This document shows, in pieces, positions 24,564 through 33,864 of a stretch of DNA of 45,841 bases; within the stretch, counting starts at the first letter, position 1; every line of letters begins with the position of its first letter. The stretch lies in assembly GCA_947566705.1 (NCBI GenBank), contig CANOLA010000017.1:1-45841 (forward strand), written 5' to 3'. Both the position numbers and the translations under genes were made by a program. This stretch comes from an uncultured Lachnospiraceae bacterium. GTDB taxonomy: Bacteria; Bacillota; Clostridia; Lachnospirales; Lachnospiraceae. The notes under the pieces were generated by a model, which saw only the letters and a list, made by a program, of their open reading frames with translations, ran no database searches and was not told where the DNA came from.

Positions 24564-25787
24564 ATGAATATAAAGGGAATTTCAACAGGTTATACAGAGG
24601 AAACAAAGCTGGTACAGAATAATCAGACCCTGACTGTTCCTGCACTGGAAAGCGGACAGGAGGACTGGCAGAATAACTGGAACGGACCGCAGGGAATTGT
24701 TTCTATTTCAAAGGAAGGGAAGCAGCTGCTTGAGGAAAGCCAGGCAGCCGAGGCTGAGATTCAGGCGAAAGAACCGGTGCAGTCCCAGTCTGCAAAAACA
24801 GAAAAAAGTCCGGTTGATAATCTTTATGACCAGATTGACCAGGTAGAAAAACGCCTTGCAGAAATCAGCGGAAATAAAACAGAGGGAAAACGTACCGAAG
24901 AGACAGACAAGGATTATGATGAAGCGCTGGAGGCACTGCGAAAGCTCAGGGAAGAAGAAGCAAGGCAGTATGAGGAAGAAGCTGAGGAAGCCAAAAAACG
25001 CGCCATGGAAAATTCAAAACATATGGGTGTTGTGGAAAAAGGAAACCGTGATCTTGTGATTATGCTGGAGTCATTTAAAGGGTTAAACAAGGATAAGGAT
25101 GCAAAATCCGCTTCCCAAAGAAAGCATTCAGACTCTGCAGAGGAGTCCGGGAGGGCGGAAGACCTGCGGGAAATATCCGGGCAGATCAGAAGCGATGCTG
25201 CCGCCAGTGATGGAGAGATGGATAAGGTTTTAAATAATATCCATGAAAAGGCACAGGAAGGTTTCCGCAAGGCGGGAGAGATTAGGAAGGACATGCGAAA
25301 GCAGATTGACGGACTGCGGGAGTTTGTTTCGGATGCGTCAAATTCCATGCAGGAAAAAGAAGAGGCTGTTGCGCAGTTTGTGAAGGACAGCGGGCATTAC
25401 TTAAATGAAATAGAGGACTACCAGGGGCAGGCACTGCAGAGGATGAAAATTTTTAAGGACGTCAGTTTAAAGCGCCTGGAAGACCAGCATATGATTAAGG
25501 CAGAGTGTGCGCAGGAGATCATTTCCGGTCTGGCAGATGATGCTGCTGTCAAGGATGCATTTTATGCTGCTTATGAATCACAGGAGCAGGATAAGATTGA
25601 GGAGCTTGAGGAACGCATTAAAGAGCTGCAGGGAATCGACAGTACGCCGGCTGTTGAGGAAAAAAAGAATCTGTTTGCACCGGTGGAGGAACAGGAGGAT
25701 TCTGATAAGGAAGTTTCCGATAAAGAGATGGATGATAATGCGGTTAAGCAGAAGGAAAATATTAAGACGGAGGAAAATGCGCGGTAG
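24564..25787 (+). CDS. Large acidic coiled-coil protein of unknown function, probably under flagellar sigma control
   Basis: I do not recognise this 407-residue protein. It has no membrane segment or signal peptide. Residues 1-65 are polar with a conserved-looking NWNGPQGIVSISKEGKQLLEE. From about 75 to 175 and 225 to 390 it is Glu/Lys/Gln-rich and strongly predicted coiled coil, and it ends in a Lys/Glu-rich tail. The start at 24564 follows AAGGAG by 7 bases; an earlier in-frame start at 24477 has no ribosome binding site. It has its own promoter of sigma-28 type and its own terminator at 25835-25880, forming a single-gene unit between rseP and ispG. I infer a motility-linked role from the promoter only. 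Confidence 0.8.
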   Translation: MNIKGISTGYTEETKLVQNNQTLTVPALESGQEDWQNNWNGPQGIVSISKEGKQLLEESQAAEAEIQAKEPVQSQSAKTEKSPVDNLYDQIDQVEKRLAEISGNKTEGKRTEETDKDYDEALEALRKLREEEARQYEEEAEEAKKRAMENSKHMGVVEKGNRDLVIMLESFKGLNKDKDAKSASQRKHSDSAEESGRAEDLREISGQIRSDAAASDGEMDKVLNNIHEKAQEGFRKAGEIRKDMRKQIDGLREFVSDASNSMQEKEEAVAQFVKDSGHYLNEIEDYQGQALQRMKIFKDVSLKRLEDQHMIKAECAQEIISGLADDAAVKDAFYAAYESQEQDKIEELEERIKELQGIDSTPAVEEKKNLFAPVEEQEDSDKEVSDKEMDDNAVKQKENIKTEENAR

Positions 25788-25834
25788 CCTGTCAGCTGGC
25801 TGCGCTGGTGAAATGTTTATACAGAGTGATAGGG

Positions 25835-25880
25835 AGAGTACTGTTTTACAACCGGAGTATGGTATGCAGTACTCTTTTTT
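25835..25880 (+). terminator. Intrinsic terminator after the coiled-coil gene
   Basis: AGAGTACTG at 25835-25843 pairs with CAGTACTCT at 25867-25875 (9 bp). The 23-base loop contains an inner ACC/GGT pairing at 25851-25863. A run of six T residues at 25875-25880 follows. The hairpin closes the single-gene unit. Confidence 0.85.
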
Positions 25881-25917
25881 ACTGTACTGATTTTCCGTTT
25901 GTTTTGCAGGGGGATTG

Positions 25918-25926
25918 TGGTATAAT
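25918..25926 (+). promoter_or_regulatory. Extended -10 promoter upstream of the DUF3990 remnant
   Basis: TGGTATAAT at 25918-25926 is a perfect extended -10 element. A -35 is weak (TTTGTT at 25898-25903, 17-base spacing). Transcription would begin near 25933, already inside the homologous reading frame of the truncated DUF3990 gene, and could continue into the next gene and ispG-polC. Confidence 0.6.
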
Positions 25927-26330
25927 TAATAAGCAAAGAACACTTTTATTATGGGTTTTACTGTACCGTTCTGGAAGAGCAGGCAAAACGCTGGGCAACA
26001 AGATTTGGGGAAAAGGGTTATGTGAATTACTATGAATATACTCCAAATGAAAAACTAAGAATTCATACTTTTCCTGAAATGACAGAGGAATGGCTGGATT
26101 TTATTGTTGCCTGCAGAACAGGAAAGCCGCATGATTATGATATTGTGGAAGGTCCCATGGCGGATGATACAATTTATAATTATGTGCAGGGATTTATTGA
26201 TGGGAAATTTTCAAGGGCAGCCTTCTGGGAATTGGCAAGGTTTAAATACCCGACACATCAAATCAGTTTTCACACAGCAAGGTCGCTTGCAACGCTAAAA
26301 TTTTTAGGAGTAAAAGAATATGAAGAATGA
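25926..26330 (+). pseudogene. DUF3990 family protein, 5'-truncated
   Basis: The frame that is open from 25926 to the TGA at 26328-26330 encodes about 134 residues matching DUF3990 from its middle to the C-terminus: HFYYGFYCT, LEEQAKRWATRFGEKGYVN, WLDFIVACR, YDIVEGPMADDTIYNYV and THQISFHTARSL. The expected first 25-30 residues, including the family's YHGS-type motif, are missing, and no ATG exists before 26022, where a GTG would give only 102 residues. DUF3990 is thought to have an ADP-ribosyltransferase-like fold, so loss of the N-terminus should destroy the active site. The promoter abuts the remnant, suggesting a deletion. It overlaps the next gene by 11 bases. Confidence 0.75.
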
Positions 26331-26754
26331 CAACAATCTGTTTTATGTATGCAGTCTGGTTGAATACATTGCAAGAAAAACCACAAACCGCAGGCAGGAT
26401 ATTGTGAAACAGATGCAGGATGAATTACAGAGAATTTATAATTATGCGGATGTATTTCACTGTGAGCCAATTGAAAAGGTTGCAGACGATTTTATTCAGA
26501 AGGACAGCATTAAAAATGGAAATTATGACAATATTTCTACCTGTAAGTATATAATTCCTGATTACTGGGATATTGGGGAAGTATTCGCACGGCTGATTGA
26601 GGACTGTTATGATGATGAGCATCTGATAGATGGAATGAAAGAAGTTTATTTATCATGGATAACGGATAAGATTATGAATTTTAATTCTGATTTATATTAT
26701 CAGCCAAGGGATTACCTCGCGGTCTGTTATCGGGAAGGTAAACTGGAAAACTGA
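26320..26754 (+). CDS. Conserved hypothetical protein paired with DUF3990
   Basis: The 144-residue protein has no membrane segment. It starts with a helical region (YVCSLVEYIARKTTNRR), then a motif with YADVFHCEPIEKVADDF, then IPDYWDIGEVFARLIED and a C-terminal SDLYYQPRDYLAVCYREG. I recognise it as a recurrent partner of DUF3990 genes in Clostridia but know no assigned function. The ATG overlaps the DUF3990 stop and follows TAGGAG by 9 bases, so the two genes were translationally coupled. If DUF3990 is a toxin-like ADP-ribosyltransferase, this could be its partner or antitoxin, now left without it; this is inference. Confidence 0.75.
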   Translation: MKNDNNLFYVCSLVEYIARKTTNRRQDIVKQMQDELQRIYNYADVFHCEPIEKVADDFIQKDSIKNGNYDNISTCKYIIPDYWDIGEVFARLIEDCYDDEHLIDGMKEVYLSWITDKIMNFNSDLYYQPRDYLAVCYREGKLEN

Positions 26755-26785
26755 TATAAAAAGGCTTTAAATGGGAGGAACAGCA

Positions 26786-27838
26786 ATGCACAGACAAACT
26801 ACAAAACAAATAAAAATCGGAACCCGCTTCATCGGCGGCGGCAGTCCCATCGCCATCCAGTCCATGACAAACACAAAAACGGAGGATGCTGATGCGACAG
26901 TTGCGCAGATTCATCAGCTGGAAAAAGCCGGCTGTGAAATCGTCCGCTGCACCGTACCCACTGTGGAAGCAGCAGAAGCACTGACAGAAATTAAAAGACA
27001 AATTCATATTCCGCTTGTCGCCGATATTCATTTCGATTACAAGCTTGCCGTCCTTGCCATGGAGCATGGCGCGGATAAAATCAGAATTAATCCCGGCAAT
27101 ATAGGAAGCGCTGAGCGCGTAAAATATGTGGTGGATGCTGCAAAAGAGCGGGGGATTCCAATACGAATAGGAGTCAACAGCGGTTCCCTGGAAAAAAACC
27201 TGGTGGAAAAATACCATGGCGTGACCGCAGAAGGATTAGTGGAAAGTGCAATAGATAAAGTAAAAATGATAGAGGATATGGGATATGACAATCTTGTAAT
27301 CAGTATCAAATCCTCAGATGTTATGATGTGCGTACGGGCGCATGAGCTGATTGCGGAACAGACCAGTTATCCGCTTCATGTCGGAATTACCGAGGCAGGT
27401 ACAATCATCAGCGGAAATATTAAGTCCTCCATTGGACTGGGACTGATTTTAAACCAGGGAATCGGTGACACCATAAGAGTTTCACTGACTGGAAATCCGG
27501 TTGAGGAAATCAAGTCCGCAAAACTGATTTTACGTACACTCGGACTTCGTGACGGCGGTGTGGAAGTCGTATCATGCCCGACCTGCGGAAGGACAAAGAT
27601 AGATTTAATTTCCCTTGCAAATGAAGTAGAAACCATGGTTTCCGAATTTCCGCTGGATATTAAGGTGGCGGTCATGGGATGTGTGGTCAACGGACCGGGA
27701 GAAGCTAAGGAAGCAGACCTTGGAATTGCCGGCGGCGACGGGGAAGGACTGCTTATGAAGCATGGGGAGATATACAAAAAAGTACCGGAACAGGAACTTC
27801 TGGCTGCACTGCGCTATGAACTGGAAAACTGGAAATAA
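26786..27838 (+). CDS. ispG: 4-hydroxy-3-methylbut-2-enyl diphosphate synthase (flavodoxin-type)
   Basis: IspG (GcpE) converts MEcPP to HMBPP in the DXP pathway using a 4Fe-4S cluster. The product is 350 residues. The N-terminal TIM barrel shows the PIAIQSMTNT segment and VADIHFDY. Cluster ligands are C264 and C267 in CPTCGR, C299 in GCVVNGPGEA and E306. The ATG at 26786 has GGGAGG upstream; an earlier ATG at 26771 has no good site. It follows the DUF3990-partner gene after 31 bases and is 27 bases ahead of polC. Confidence 0.97.
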   Translation: MHRQTTKQIKIGTRFIGGGSPIAIQSMTNTKTEDADATVAQIHQLEKAGCEIVRCTVPTVEAAEALTEIKRQIHIPLVADIHFDYKLAVLAMEHGADKIRINPGNIGSAERVKYVVDAAKERGIPIRIGVNSGSLEKNLVEKYHGVTAEGLVESAIDKVKMIEDMGYDNLVISIKSSDVMMCVRAHELIAEQTSYPLHVGITEAGTIISGNIKSSIGLGLILNQGIGDTIRVSLTGNPVEEIKSAKLILRTLGLRDGGVEVVSCPTCGRTKIDLISLANEVETMVSEFPLDIKVAVMGCVVNGPGEAKEADLGIAGGDGEGLLMKHGEIYKKVPEQELLAALRYELENWK

Positions 27839-27865
27839 ACTGTATTATTAAATATGGAGTAAATT

Positions 27866-30800
27866 ATGTCAAAACCGTTTAAAGAGACTTTTCCAACGCT
27901 GCGTCTGGACACAGAACTGGAAAACCTGCTGGAAACCACCGAGGTAACAAAAATAAGTGCGAATCGCGAACATTCCGGGATTCGCATTTATTTGCGTGGC
28001 AGAAGGCTGATTTTCAAGAAAAATATCTGGAAACTGGAGGCGGCTGTTTCCTCCCAGATTTTTAAGGGACAGGATATGTCCGTAAAAATCATAGAATCCT
28101 ACGAGCTGTCCGGACAGTATACGCCCCAGAAGCTGTTTGAGGTATATAAGGACAGTATTTTAGATGAATTAAATGAGTACAGTGTACTGGAATATAATCT
28201 GCTTCGGACGGCGGATATGGACTTTGATGCGCCGGACCATATGGTTCTTACAATGGATGAAACCATTATTGCCAGAACCAGAACGGATGAAATCATAGAA
28301 TTTCTGGAAAAAATTATATGTGAACGGTGCGGCATGAATCTTAAGATTCAGCCCGAATACCGGAAACCCAAAGAGAGCAAATACCGGAAAAATTCCCAGA
28401 AAGAAATCGAACAGGAGGTTGCTGCTATCGTTGCCCGTACCAGGCAGGCTGTATCTGCAAAAACTGATGAAAATACAGTAGAATCCAACGAAATATCAGA
28501 AAATCCTGCAAAATCCGACTTAATTCGTGCAAAAACACAGAATGATGAAGGAAAAGTTGCAAAAACAGCAAAAAATAAACCTGCATTTGAGAAAAAAGGA
28601 GAGTTCAGGCGCAGGTTTGAGCGTGATATGGATAAAAAATCCATGAATCCTGATGTGATTTACGGCAGGGATTTTGATGGTGAAACGATGGATATCGAAA
28701 AAATAGACGGACCGGTCGGGGAGGTAATGATAAGGGGGAAAATCCTGTCCGTGGATACAAGGGAAATCCGTAACGAAAAAACAATCGTTATTTTTTCCGT
28801 AACAGATTTTACGGATACTATCGTATTAAAAATTTTCGTTTCCAACGAGCAGGTAAAAGAGCTTCTGGCGGAGATTGCACCGGGGAAATTTGTAAGGATT
28901 AAGGGTGTAGCCACCATAGACAAATTTGACAGTGAGCTTACTATTTCATCCATTGCCGGTATTAAAAAGAGCTCGGATTTTACCACAGAACGTGTGGATA
29001 ACAGTGCGGAAAAACGTGTGGAGCTTCACTGCCACACCAAGATGAGCGATATGGACGGGGTGTCCGATGTAAAGGATATTGTAAAACGGGCAAAAAAATG
29101 GGGGCACAAGGCGATTGCCATAACTGACCACGGGGATGTGCAGGCATTTCCTGATGCTAACCATGCTATTTCACCAGATGATGATTTTAAGGTGATTTAC
29201 GGAGTGGAAGCCTATCTGGTGGATGATTTAAAGGGAATTGTCACACACAGCAAAAACCAGTCCCTGAAGTCGGACTATGTTGTTTTTGATCTGGAAACAA
29301 CGGGATTTAGCCCGGAAAGCAACCGCATTATTGAAATCGGAGCAGTAAAGGTAACGGACGGTGAAATTACGGATAAATTTTCCACCTTTGTCAATCCCCA
29401 GGTGCCGATTCCGTTTAAAATTGAGCAGCTGACCTCCATTAATGATTCTATGGTGATGGATGCGCCGCTGATTGAGGATATACTGCCGGAATTTATGAAA
29501 TTTAGTGAAGGCTGCGTGATGGTGGCGCATAATGCCGATTTTGACATGAGTTTTATTAAGGCGAACTGTAAACGGCTTGGAATTGCATGCGAAAAAACAG
29601 TGGTTGATACTGTAAGTCTGGCAAGGGTGCTGCTGCCAAACCTGAACCGGTTTAAACTGGATACTGTGGCAAAGGCACTTGGCGTTTCACTGGATAACCA
29701 CCACAGGGCGGTGGATGATGCAGGGTGTACGGCGGAGATTTTTGTGAAATTCATCCGCATGCTTACTGAGCGCGGAATAGATGCCCTTGACGGCGTCAAT
29801 AAACTGGGAAGCTCCTCGGTTGATTTTGTAAAAAAGGCAAATACATACCATGCCATTATTCTTGCCACCTGCGACCAGGGGCGCACAAATTTATACCGCC
29901 TGGTATCGCTTGCACATATTAAATATTTTAACCGCAGGCCGCGTATTCCAAAGAGTGAATTTATGAAATACCGCAACGGGCTGATTATCGGTTCGGCGTG
30001 TGAGGCGGGGGAGCTGTACCGCGCCATTTTAAACGGACGCCCGGAGGAGGAAATTTCCCGCCTGGCATCATTTTATGACTATCTGGAAATCCAGCCGCTC
30101 GGCAACAACGCCTTTCTGGTGCGGGATGAGGATTCACCGGTTTCCTCGGATGAGGATTTAATTGAGATTAATAAAAAAATCGTCCGTCTGGGCGAGGAAT
30201 TTCATAAGCCGGTAGTAGCAACCTGCGATGTGCATTTTCTGGACCCGGAGGATGAAGTATACCGCCGTATTATTATGACGGGACAGGGGTTTAAGGATGC
30301 GGACGACCAGGCGCCGCTGTTTTTGCGGACAACTGAGGAAATGTTAAAGGAATTTGAATATCTGGGCAGCGCAAAAGCAGAGGAAGTCGTGATTACAAAT
30401 ACAAACCGGATTGCGGATATGTGTGAAAAAATCTCCCCGGTGCGTCCGGACAAATGTCCGCCGGTTATCGAAAATTCCGACCAGATGCTCCGGGATATCT
30501 GTTACCGCAAGGCGAACAGCATGTACGGGGACCCGCTTCCGCCCGTGGTAAAAGAGCGGCTGGACAGGGAATTAAATTCTATTATCAGCAATGGCTATGC
30601 CGTGATGTATATTATTGCCCAGAAGCTGGTGTGGAAGTCCGTGGAGGACGGCTATCTCGTTGGCTCGCGTGGTTCGGTCGGAAGCTCCTTTGTGGCAACG
30701 ATGGCCGGGATTACGGAGGTAAACCCGCTCCATGCGCATTATCTGTGCAGGCACTGCCAGTACAGTGATTTCGACTCAGAACTTGTGCAGTCCTATTCCG

Positions 30801-32371
30801 GGCGGGGCGGCTGTGACATGCCGGATGCCGTCTGCCCGAAATGCGGAAAGCCGCTGGCAAAGGACGGCTTTGACATTCCGTTTGAAACCTTCCTTGGATT
30901 TAAGGGGGACAAGGAGCCGGATATTGACCTTAACTTTTCCGGTGAATACCAGAGTAAGGCGCATAAATATACGGAGGTGATTTTCGGGGAAGGGCAAACC
31001 TATAAGGCGGGAACGATTGGTACCCTTGCGGACAAGACCGCTTTTGGATATGTAAAGCGTTACTATGAGGAACACGGTATTCACAAAAGAAACTGTGAAA
31101 TTGACCGTATTGTGCTTGGCTGCGTCGGCGTGCGCCGGACCACCGGGCAGCATCCGGGAGGAATTGTGGTGCTTCCGATGGGGGAGGAGATCTGTACGTT
31201 TACCCCTGTCCAGCGTCCGGCAAACGATATGACGGTTGATATTACGACCACGCATTTTGACTACCATTCGATTGACCATAACCTTTTAAAGCTTGATATA
31301 CTGGGACACGACGATCCGACCATGATTCGTATGCTGCAGGATCTGACAGGGATTGACCCGACACAGATTCCGCTGGACGATCCGGCGGTGATGTCGCTGT
31401 TCCAGGATACTTCGGCGCTTGGTATTTCTGCGGACGAGCTGGACGGCTGCCAGCTTGGCGCACTTGGAATACCGGAATTCGGTACGGATTTTGCCATGGG
31501 AATGTTAATTGATACAAAGCCGAAGGAGTTTTCGGACCTGGTCCGCATTGCGGGACTTTCCCACGGGACGGATGTGTGGCTGGGAAATGCGCAGACACTG
31601 ATTCAGGAAGGGAAGGCAACCATTTCCACGGCAATCTGTACCCGTGATGATATTATGATTTACCTGATTGGTATGGGACTTGAGCCGGAGGTGGCTTTTA
31701 AAATCATGGAGAATGTCCGCAAAGGAATGGTGGCAAAAGGCAAATGCGCCCAGTGGGAAGAATGGAAAAAAGATATGGAAGACCACGGTGTCCCGGACTG
31801 GTATATCTGGTCCTGTGAAAAAATCAAGTATATGTTTCCGAAGGCGCATGCGGCGGCATACGTCATGATGGCATGGCGCATCGCCTACTGTAAGGTGTTT
31901 TATCCGCTCGCCTATTATGCGGCTTATTTTTCCATCCGTGCAACTTCATTCAGTTATGAGCTGATGTGCCAGGGGCGGGAAAAACTGGAAAATTACATGA
32001 AGGATTATATGAAACGGAAGGATACTCTGTCCAAAAAAGAGCAGGATACCTATAAGGATATGCGTCTGGTGCAGGAAATGTACGCAAGGGGTTTTGAGTT
32101 TCTGCCGCTTGATATTTACAGTTCGCTGCCGCACCATTTCCAGATTGTGGATGGTAAGCTGCTGCCGTCCTTAAATACCATAGAAGGACTGGGTGATAAC
32201 GCTGCGGTTGCCATAGCGGAAGCGGCAAAAAACGGAAAATTTCTTTCAAAGGATGATTTCAGGGAGCGTACCAAGGTGTCCAAAACCACGATTGAGCTGA
32301 TGAGCGATCTTGGCCTGTTTGGGGATCTGCCGGAGTCCAATCAGTTATCATTGTTTGATTTTGGAGCATGA
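27866..32371 (+). CDS. polC: DNA polymerase III alpha subunit, PolC type
   Basis: PolC is the replicative polymerase of low-GC Gram-positive bacteria, with built-in proofreading. The product is 1501 residues, the typical length. Domains in order are: an N-terminal domain, an OB-fold region (about 280-370), the first part of the PHP domain starting at ELHCHTKMSDMDG near 386, an inserted DEDDh exonuclease (about 470-640, FDLETTGF, then HNADFDMSF and HHRAVDDA), the remaining PHP, and the polymerase core with GSRGSVGSS and PDIDLNFSG near 1018. A zinc-binding four-Cys element (CRHC, then CPKCGK) lies near 955-990. The long linker at 180-250 is variable. No strong terminator follows. Confidence 0.98.
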   Translation: MSKPFKETFPTLRLDTELENLLETTEVTKISANREHSGIRIYLRGRRLIFKKNIWKLEAAVSSQIFKGQDMSVKIIESYELSGQYTPQKLFEVYKDSILDELNEYSVLEYNLLRTADMDFDAPDHMVLTMDETIIARTRTDEIIEFLEKIICERCGMNLKIQPEYRKPKESKYRKNSQKEIEQEVAAIVARTRQAVSAKTDENTVESNEISENPAKSDLIRAKTQNDEGKVAKTAKNKPAFEKKGEFRRRFERDMDKKSMNPDVIYGRDFDGETMDIEKIDGPVGEVMIRGKILSVDTREIRNEKTIVIFSVTDFTDTIVLKIFVSNEQVKELLAEIAPGKFVRIKGVATIDKFDSELTISSIAGIKKSSDFTTERVDNSAEKRVELHCHTKMSDMDGVSDVKDIVKRAKKWGHKAIAITDHGDVQAFPDANHAISPDDDFKVIYGVEAYLVDDLKGIVTHSKNQSLKSDYVVFDLETTGFSPESNRIIEIGAVKVTDGEITDKFSTFVNPQVPIPFKIEQLTSINDSMVMDAPLIEDILPEFMKFSEGCVMVAHNADFDMSFIKANCKRLGIACEKTVVDTVSLARVLLPNLNRFKLDTVAKALGVSLDNHHRAVDDAGCTAEIFVKFIRMLTERGIDALDGVNKLGSSSVDFVKKANTYHAIILATCDQGRTNLYRLVSLAHIKYFNRRPRIPKSEFMKYRNGLIIGSACEAGELYRAILNGRPEEEISRLASFYDYLEIQPLGNNAFLVRDEDSPVSSDEDLIEINKKIVRLGEEFHKPVVATCDVHFLDPEDEVYRRIIMTGQGFKDADDQAPLFLRTTEEMLKEFEYLGSAKAEEVVITNTNRIADMCEKISPVRPDKCPPVIENSDQMLRDICYRKANSMYGDPLPPVVKERLDRELNSIISNGYAVMYIIAQKLVWKSVEDGYLVGSRGSVGSSFVATMAGITEVNPLHAHYLCRHCQYSDFDSELVQSYSGRGGCDMPDAVCPKCGKPLAKDGFDIPFETFLGFKGDKEPDIDLNFSGEYQSKAHKYTEVIFGEGQTYKAGTIGTLADKTAFGYVKRYYEEHGIHKRNCEIDRIVLGCVGVRRTTGQHPGGIVVLPMGEEICTFTPVQRPANDMTVDITTTHFDYHSIDHNLLKLDILGHDDPTMIRMLQDLTGIDPTQIPLDDPAVMSLFQDTSALGISADELDGCQLGALGIPEFGTDFAMGMLIDTKPKEFSDLVRIAGLSHGTDVWLGNAQTLIQEGKATISTAICTRDDIMIYLIGMGLEPEVAFKIMENVRKGMVAKGKCAQWEEWKKDMEDHGVPDWYIWSCEKIKYMFPKAHAAAYVMMAWRIAYCKVFYPLAYYAAYFSIRATSFSYELMCQGREKLENYMKDYMKRKDTLSKKEQDTYKDMRLVQEMYARGFEFLPLDIYSSLPHHFQIVDGKLLPSLNTIEGLGDNAAVAIAEAAKNGKFLSKDDFRERTKVSKTTIELMSDLGLFGDLPESNQLSLFDFGA

Positions 32372-32396
32372 CGGTTACAATTTATATACAATTATG

Positions 32397-32405
32397 TGGT
32401 ATTGT
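32397..32405 (+). promoter_or_regulatory. Possible extended -10 promoter of the sensor kinase gene
   Basis: TGGTATTGT at 32397-32405 resembles an extended -10 (TGnTATAAT), with TTACAA at 32375-32380 as a weak -35 at 19-base spacing. It lies 35 bases upstream of the kinase ATG in the 68-base gap after polC. The match is modest; read-through from polC is also possible. Confidence 0.3.
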
Positions 32406-32439
32406 CTGCAGAAACAGTTAAATTTGCCGGGAGTAAATA

Positions 32440-33864
32440 ATGAAATTTCGTGACAAGGTACTGGGCGCCAACTTAATACTGCTTTCCATCTGTCTGGGAT
32501 TTGCGGGTTATCTAATGATTTACCGGAATTTTACGCTTGCATGGCAGTCGCAGCTCGAGGGCGGAATTGCCAGCAATAATATGGTGCAGTCCATGGTGGA
32601 ATACGAGCTTTTGTCAAGAATGAATAACAGTGAGGGACTGCCGGAGCAGTATCTGCCGGATATCGGGGCAAAGGTTGCAGGAAGCATTCATTCAGACGGG
32701 ATGGAATTTGCCATCCGCTATGGGGAAAAACTGGTTTATTCGTCAAAGGAAGAGCTGGGCAGGGTTCCGGAAAAACTGTTTCAAAACCTGGAGGTGGGCG
32801 GAAAAAATTACCAGCAGAAAAAAGTGCGGGAGAGCTATTATATTTATGTGACCTCCTGCAGTAAGGTGAATGACAGGCGGCTGAATATCATCAGCAGAAA
32901 CGATGCAGGCACGGCTTATACATTAATGAAACAGCAGACCGCGTATTACAGGCTTCTTTCCATTGGAATGCTTGCTGCAACTGCCGTGGTTTTGTATATT
33001 CTCTGCCGTTACCTGACACGTCCGCTGGAGGAATTAAACCGCGTCAGCGAACAGATGGCAGACGGGGATTACGCGACAAAGGCGGCGGTAAATACTTCCG
33101 ATGAAATCGGGGAACTGGCGTTAAAATTTAACCGGATGAGCGATGCAGTGGCAGGGCACATGAAGGCATTAGAGGACATGGTACACCAGAGGGAACAGTT
33201 TGTGGCGGATTTTACTCATGAAATCAAGACGCCGATGACTGCCATTATCGGTTATGCGGATACCATGCGTTCCATGGAGCTGCCAAGGCAGGATGAAATT
33301 ATGGCGTTAAATTATATTTTTTCCGAGGGGCAGCGTCTGGAAACAATGTCAAAAAAACTGTTTCAGCTTATTTATTTAAACCAGCACGAAATAGATAAAA
33401 AACCGCTTCATATTCCGGATCTGGTACGGGAAACGGGGCAGCTTCTGGCACCGTTTTTAAAGGAGAAAAAAATTGGACTGGATACAGATATAAAAGACGC
33501 CGTGATAGAAGCAGACAAAGAATTACTGGTAACGGCGCTTTACAATATTCTGGACAATGCAAAAAAGGCGTCAGGGGAAAATTCAATTATAAAAATCACT
33601 GGAAAAGAAGAGGGAACAGAACGCTACCGGCTTACGGTAACCGATTACGGAACCGGTATGGACAAAGAGGATATTGCGCATATCTGCGATGAATTTTACA
33701 TGGCGGACAAGTCCCGTTCCCGCAGCGAGGGCGGTGCAGGACTGGGGATGTCGCTTGTGTTTCTGATTATTAAACGCCATGACGCTAAGCTTCTTGTGGA
33801 AAGTGAGAAAGGCCAGGGAACTTCTGTTCATCTGCTTTTTCCCATGAAAAAGGAGAAAAATTGA
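32440..33864 (+). CDS. Membrane sensor histidine kinase
   Basis: The 474-residue product has a membrane helix (about 8-28), an extracellular sensor domain (about 30-170), a second helix (about 171-191), a HAMP domain and a complete kinase core. The phosphorylated His is H260 in DFTHEIKTPM. The ATPase domain has N373 in ILDNAKKAS, DYGTGM near 402-407 and GGAGLGMSL near 431-439. It autophosphorylates and should transfer phosphate to an OmpR-type regulator, most likely the one at 37418, although that gene is separated by three genes and a terminator. GGGAG precedes the ATG. The stop overlaps the TTG start of the next gene. Confidence 0.95.
   Translation: MKFRDKVLGANLILLSICLGFAGYLMIYRNFTLAWQSQLEGGIASNNMVQSMVEYELLSRMNNSEGLPEQYLPDIGAKVAGSIHSDGMEFAIRYGEKLVYSSKEELGRVPEKLFQNLEVGGKNYQQKKVRESYYIYVTSCSKVNDRRLNIISRNDAGTAYTLMKQQTAYYRLLSIGMLAATAVVLYILCRYLTRPLEELNRVSEQMADGDYATKAAVNTSDEIGELALKFNRMSDAVAGHMKALEDMVHQREQFVADFTHEIKTPMTAIIGYADTMRSMELPRQDEIMALNYIFSEGQRLETMSKKLFQLIYLNQHEIDKKPLHIPDLVRETGQLLAPFLKEKKIGLDTDIKDAVIEADKELLVTALYNILDNAKKASGENSIIKITGKEEGTERYRLTVTDYGTGMDKEDIAHICDEFYMADKSRSRSEGGAGLGMSLVFLIIKRHDAKLLVESEKGQGTSVHLLFPMKKEKN

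Noticed and set aside
25808-26035. 75-codon frame across the terminator and into the DUF3990 remnant
   Set aside because: It is out of frame with the homologous DUF3990 sequence and crosses the terminator and promoter.
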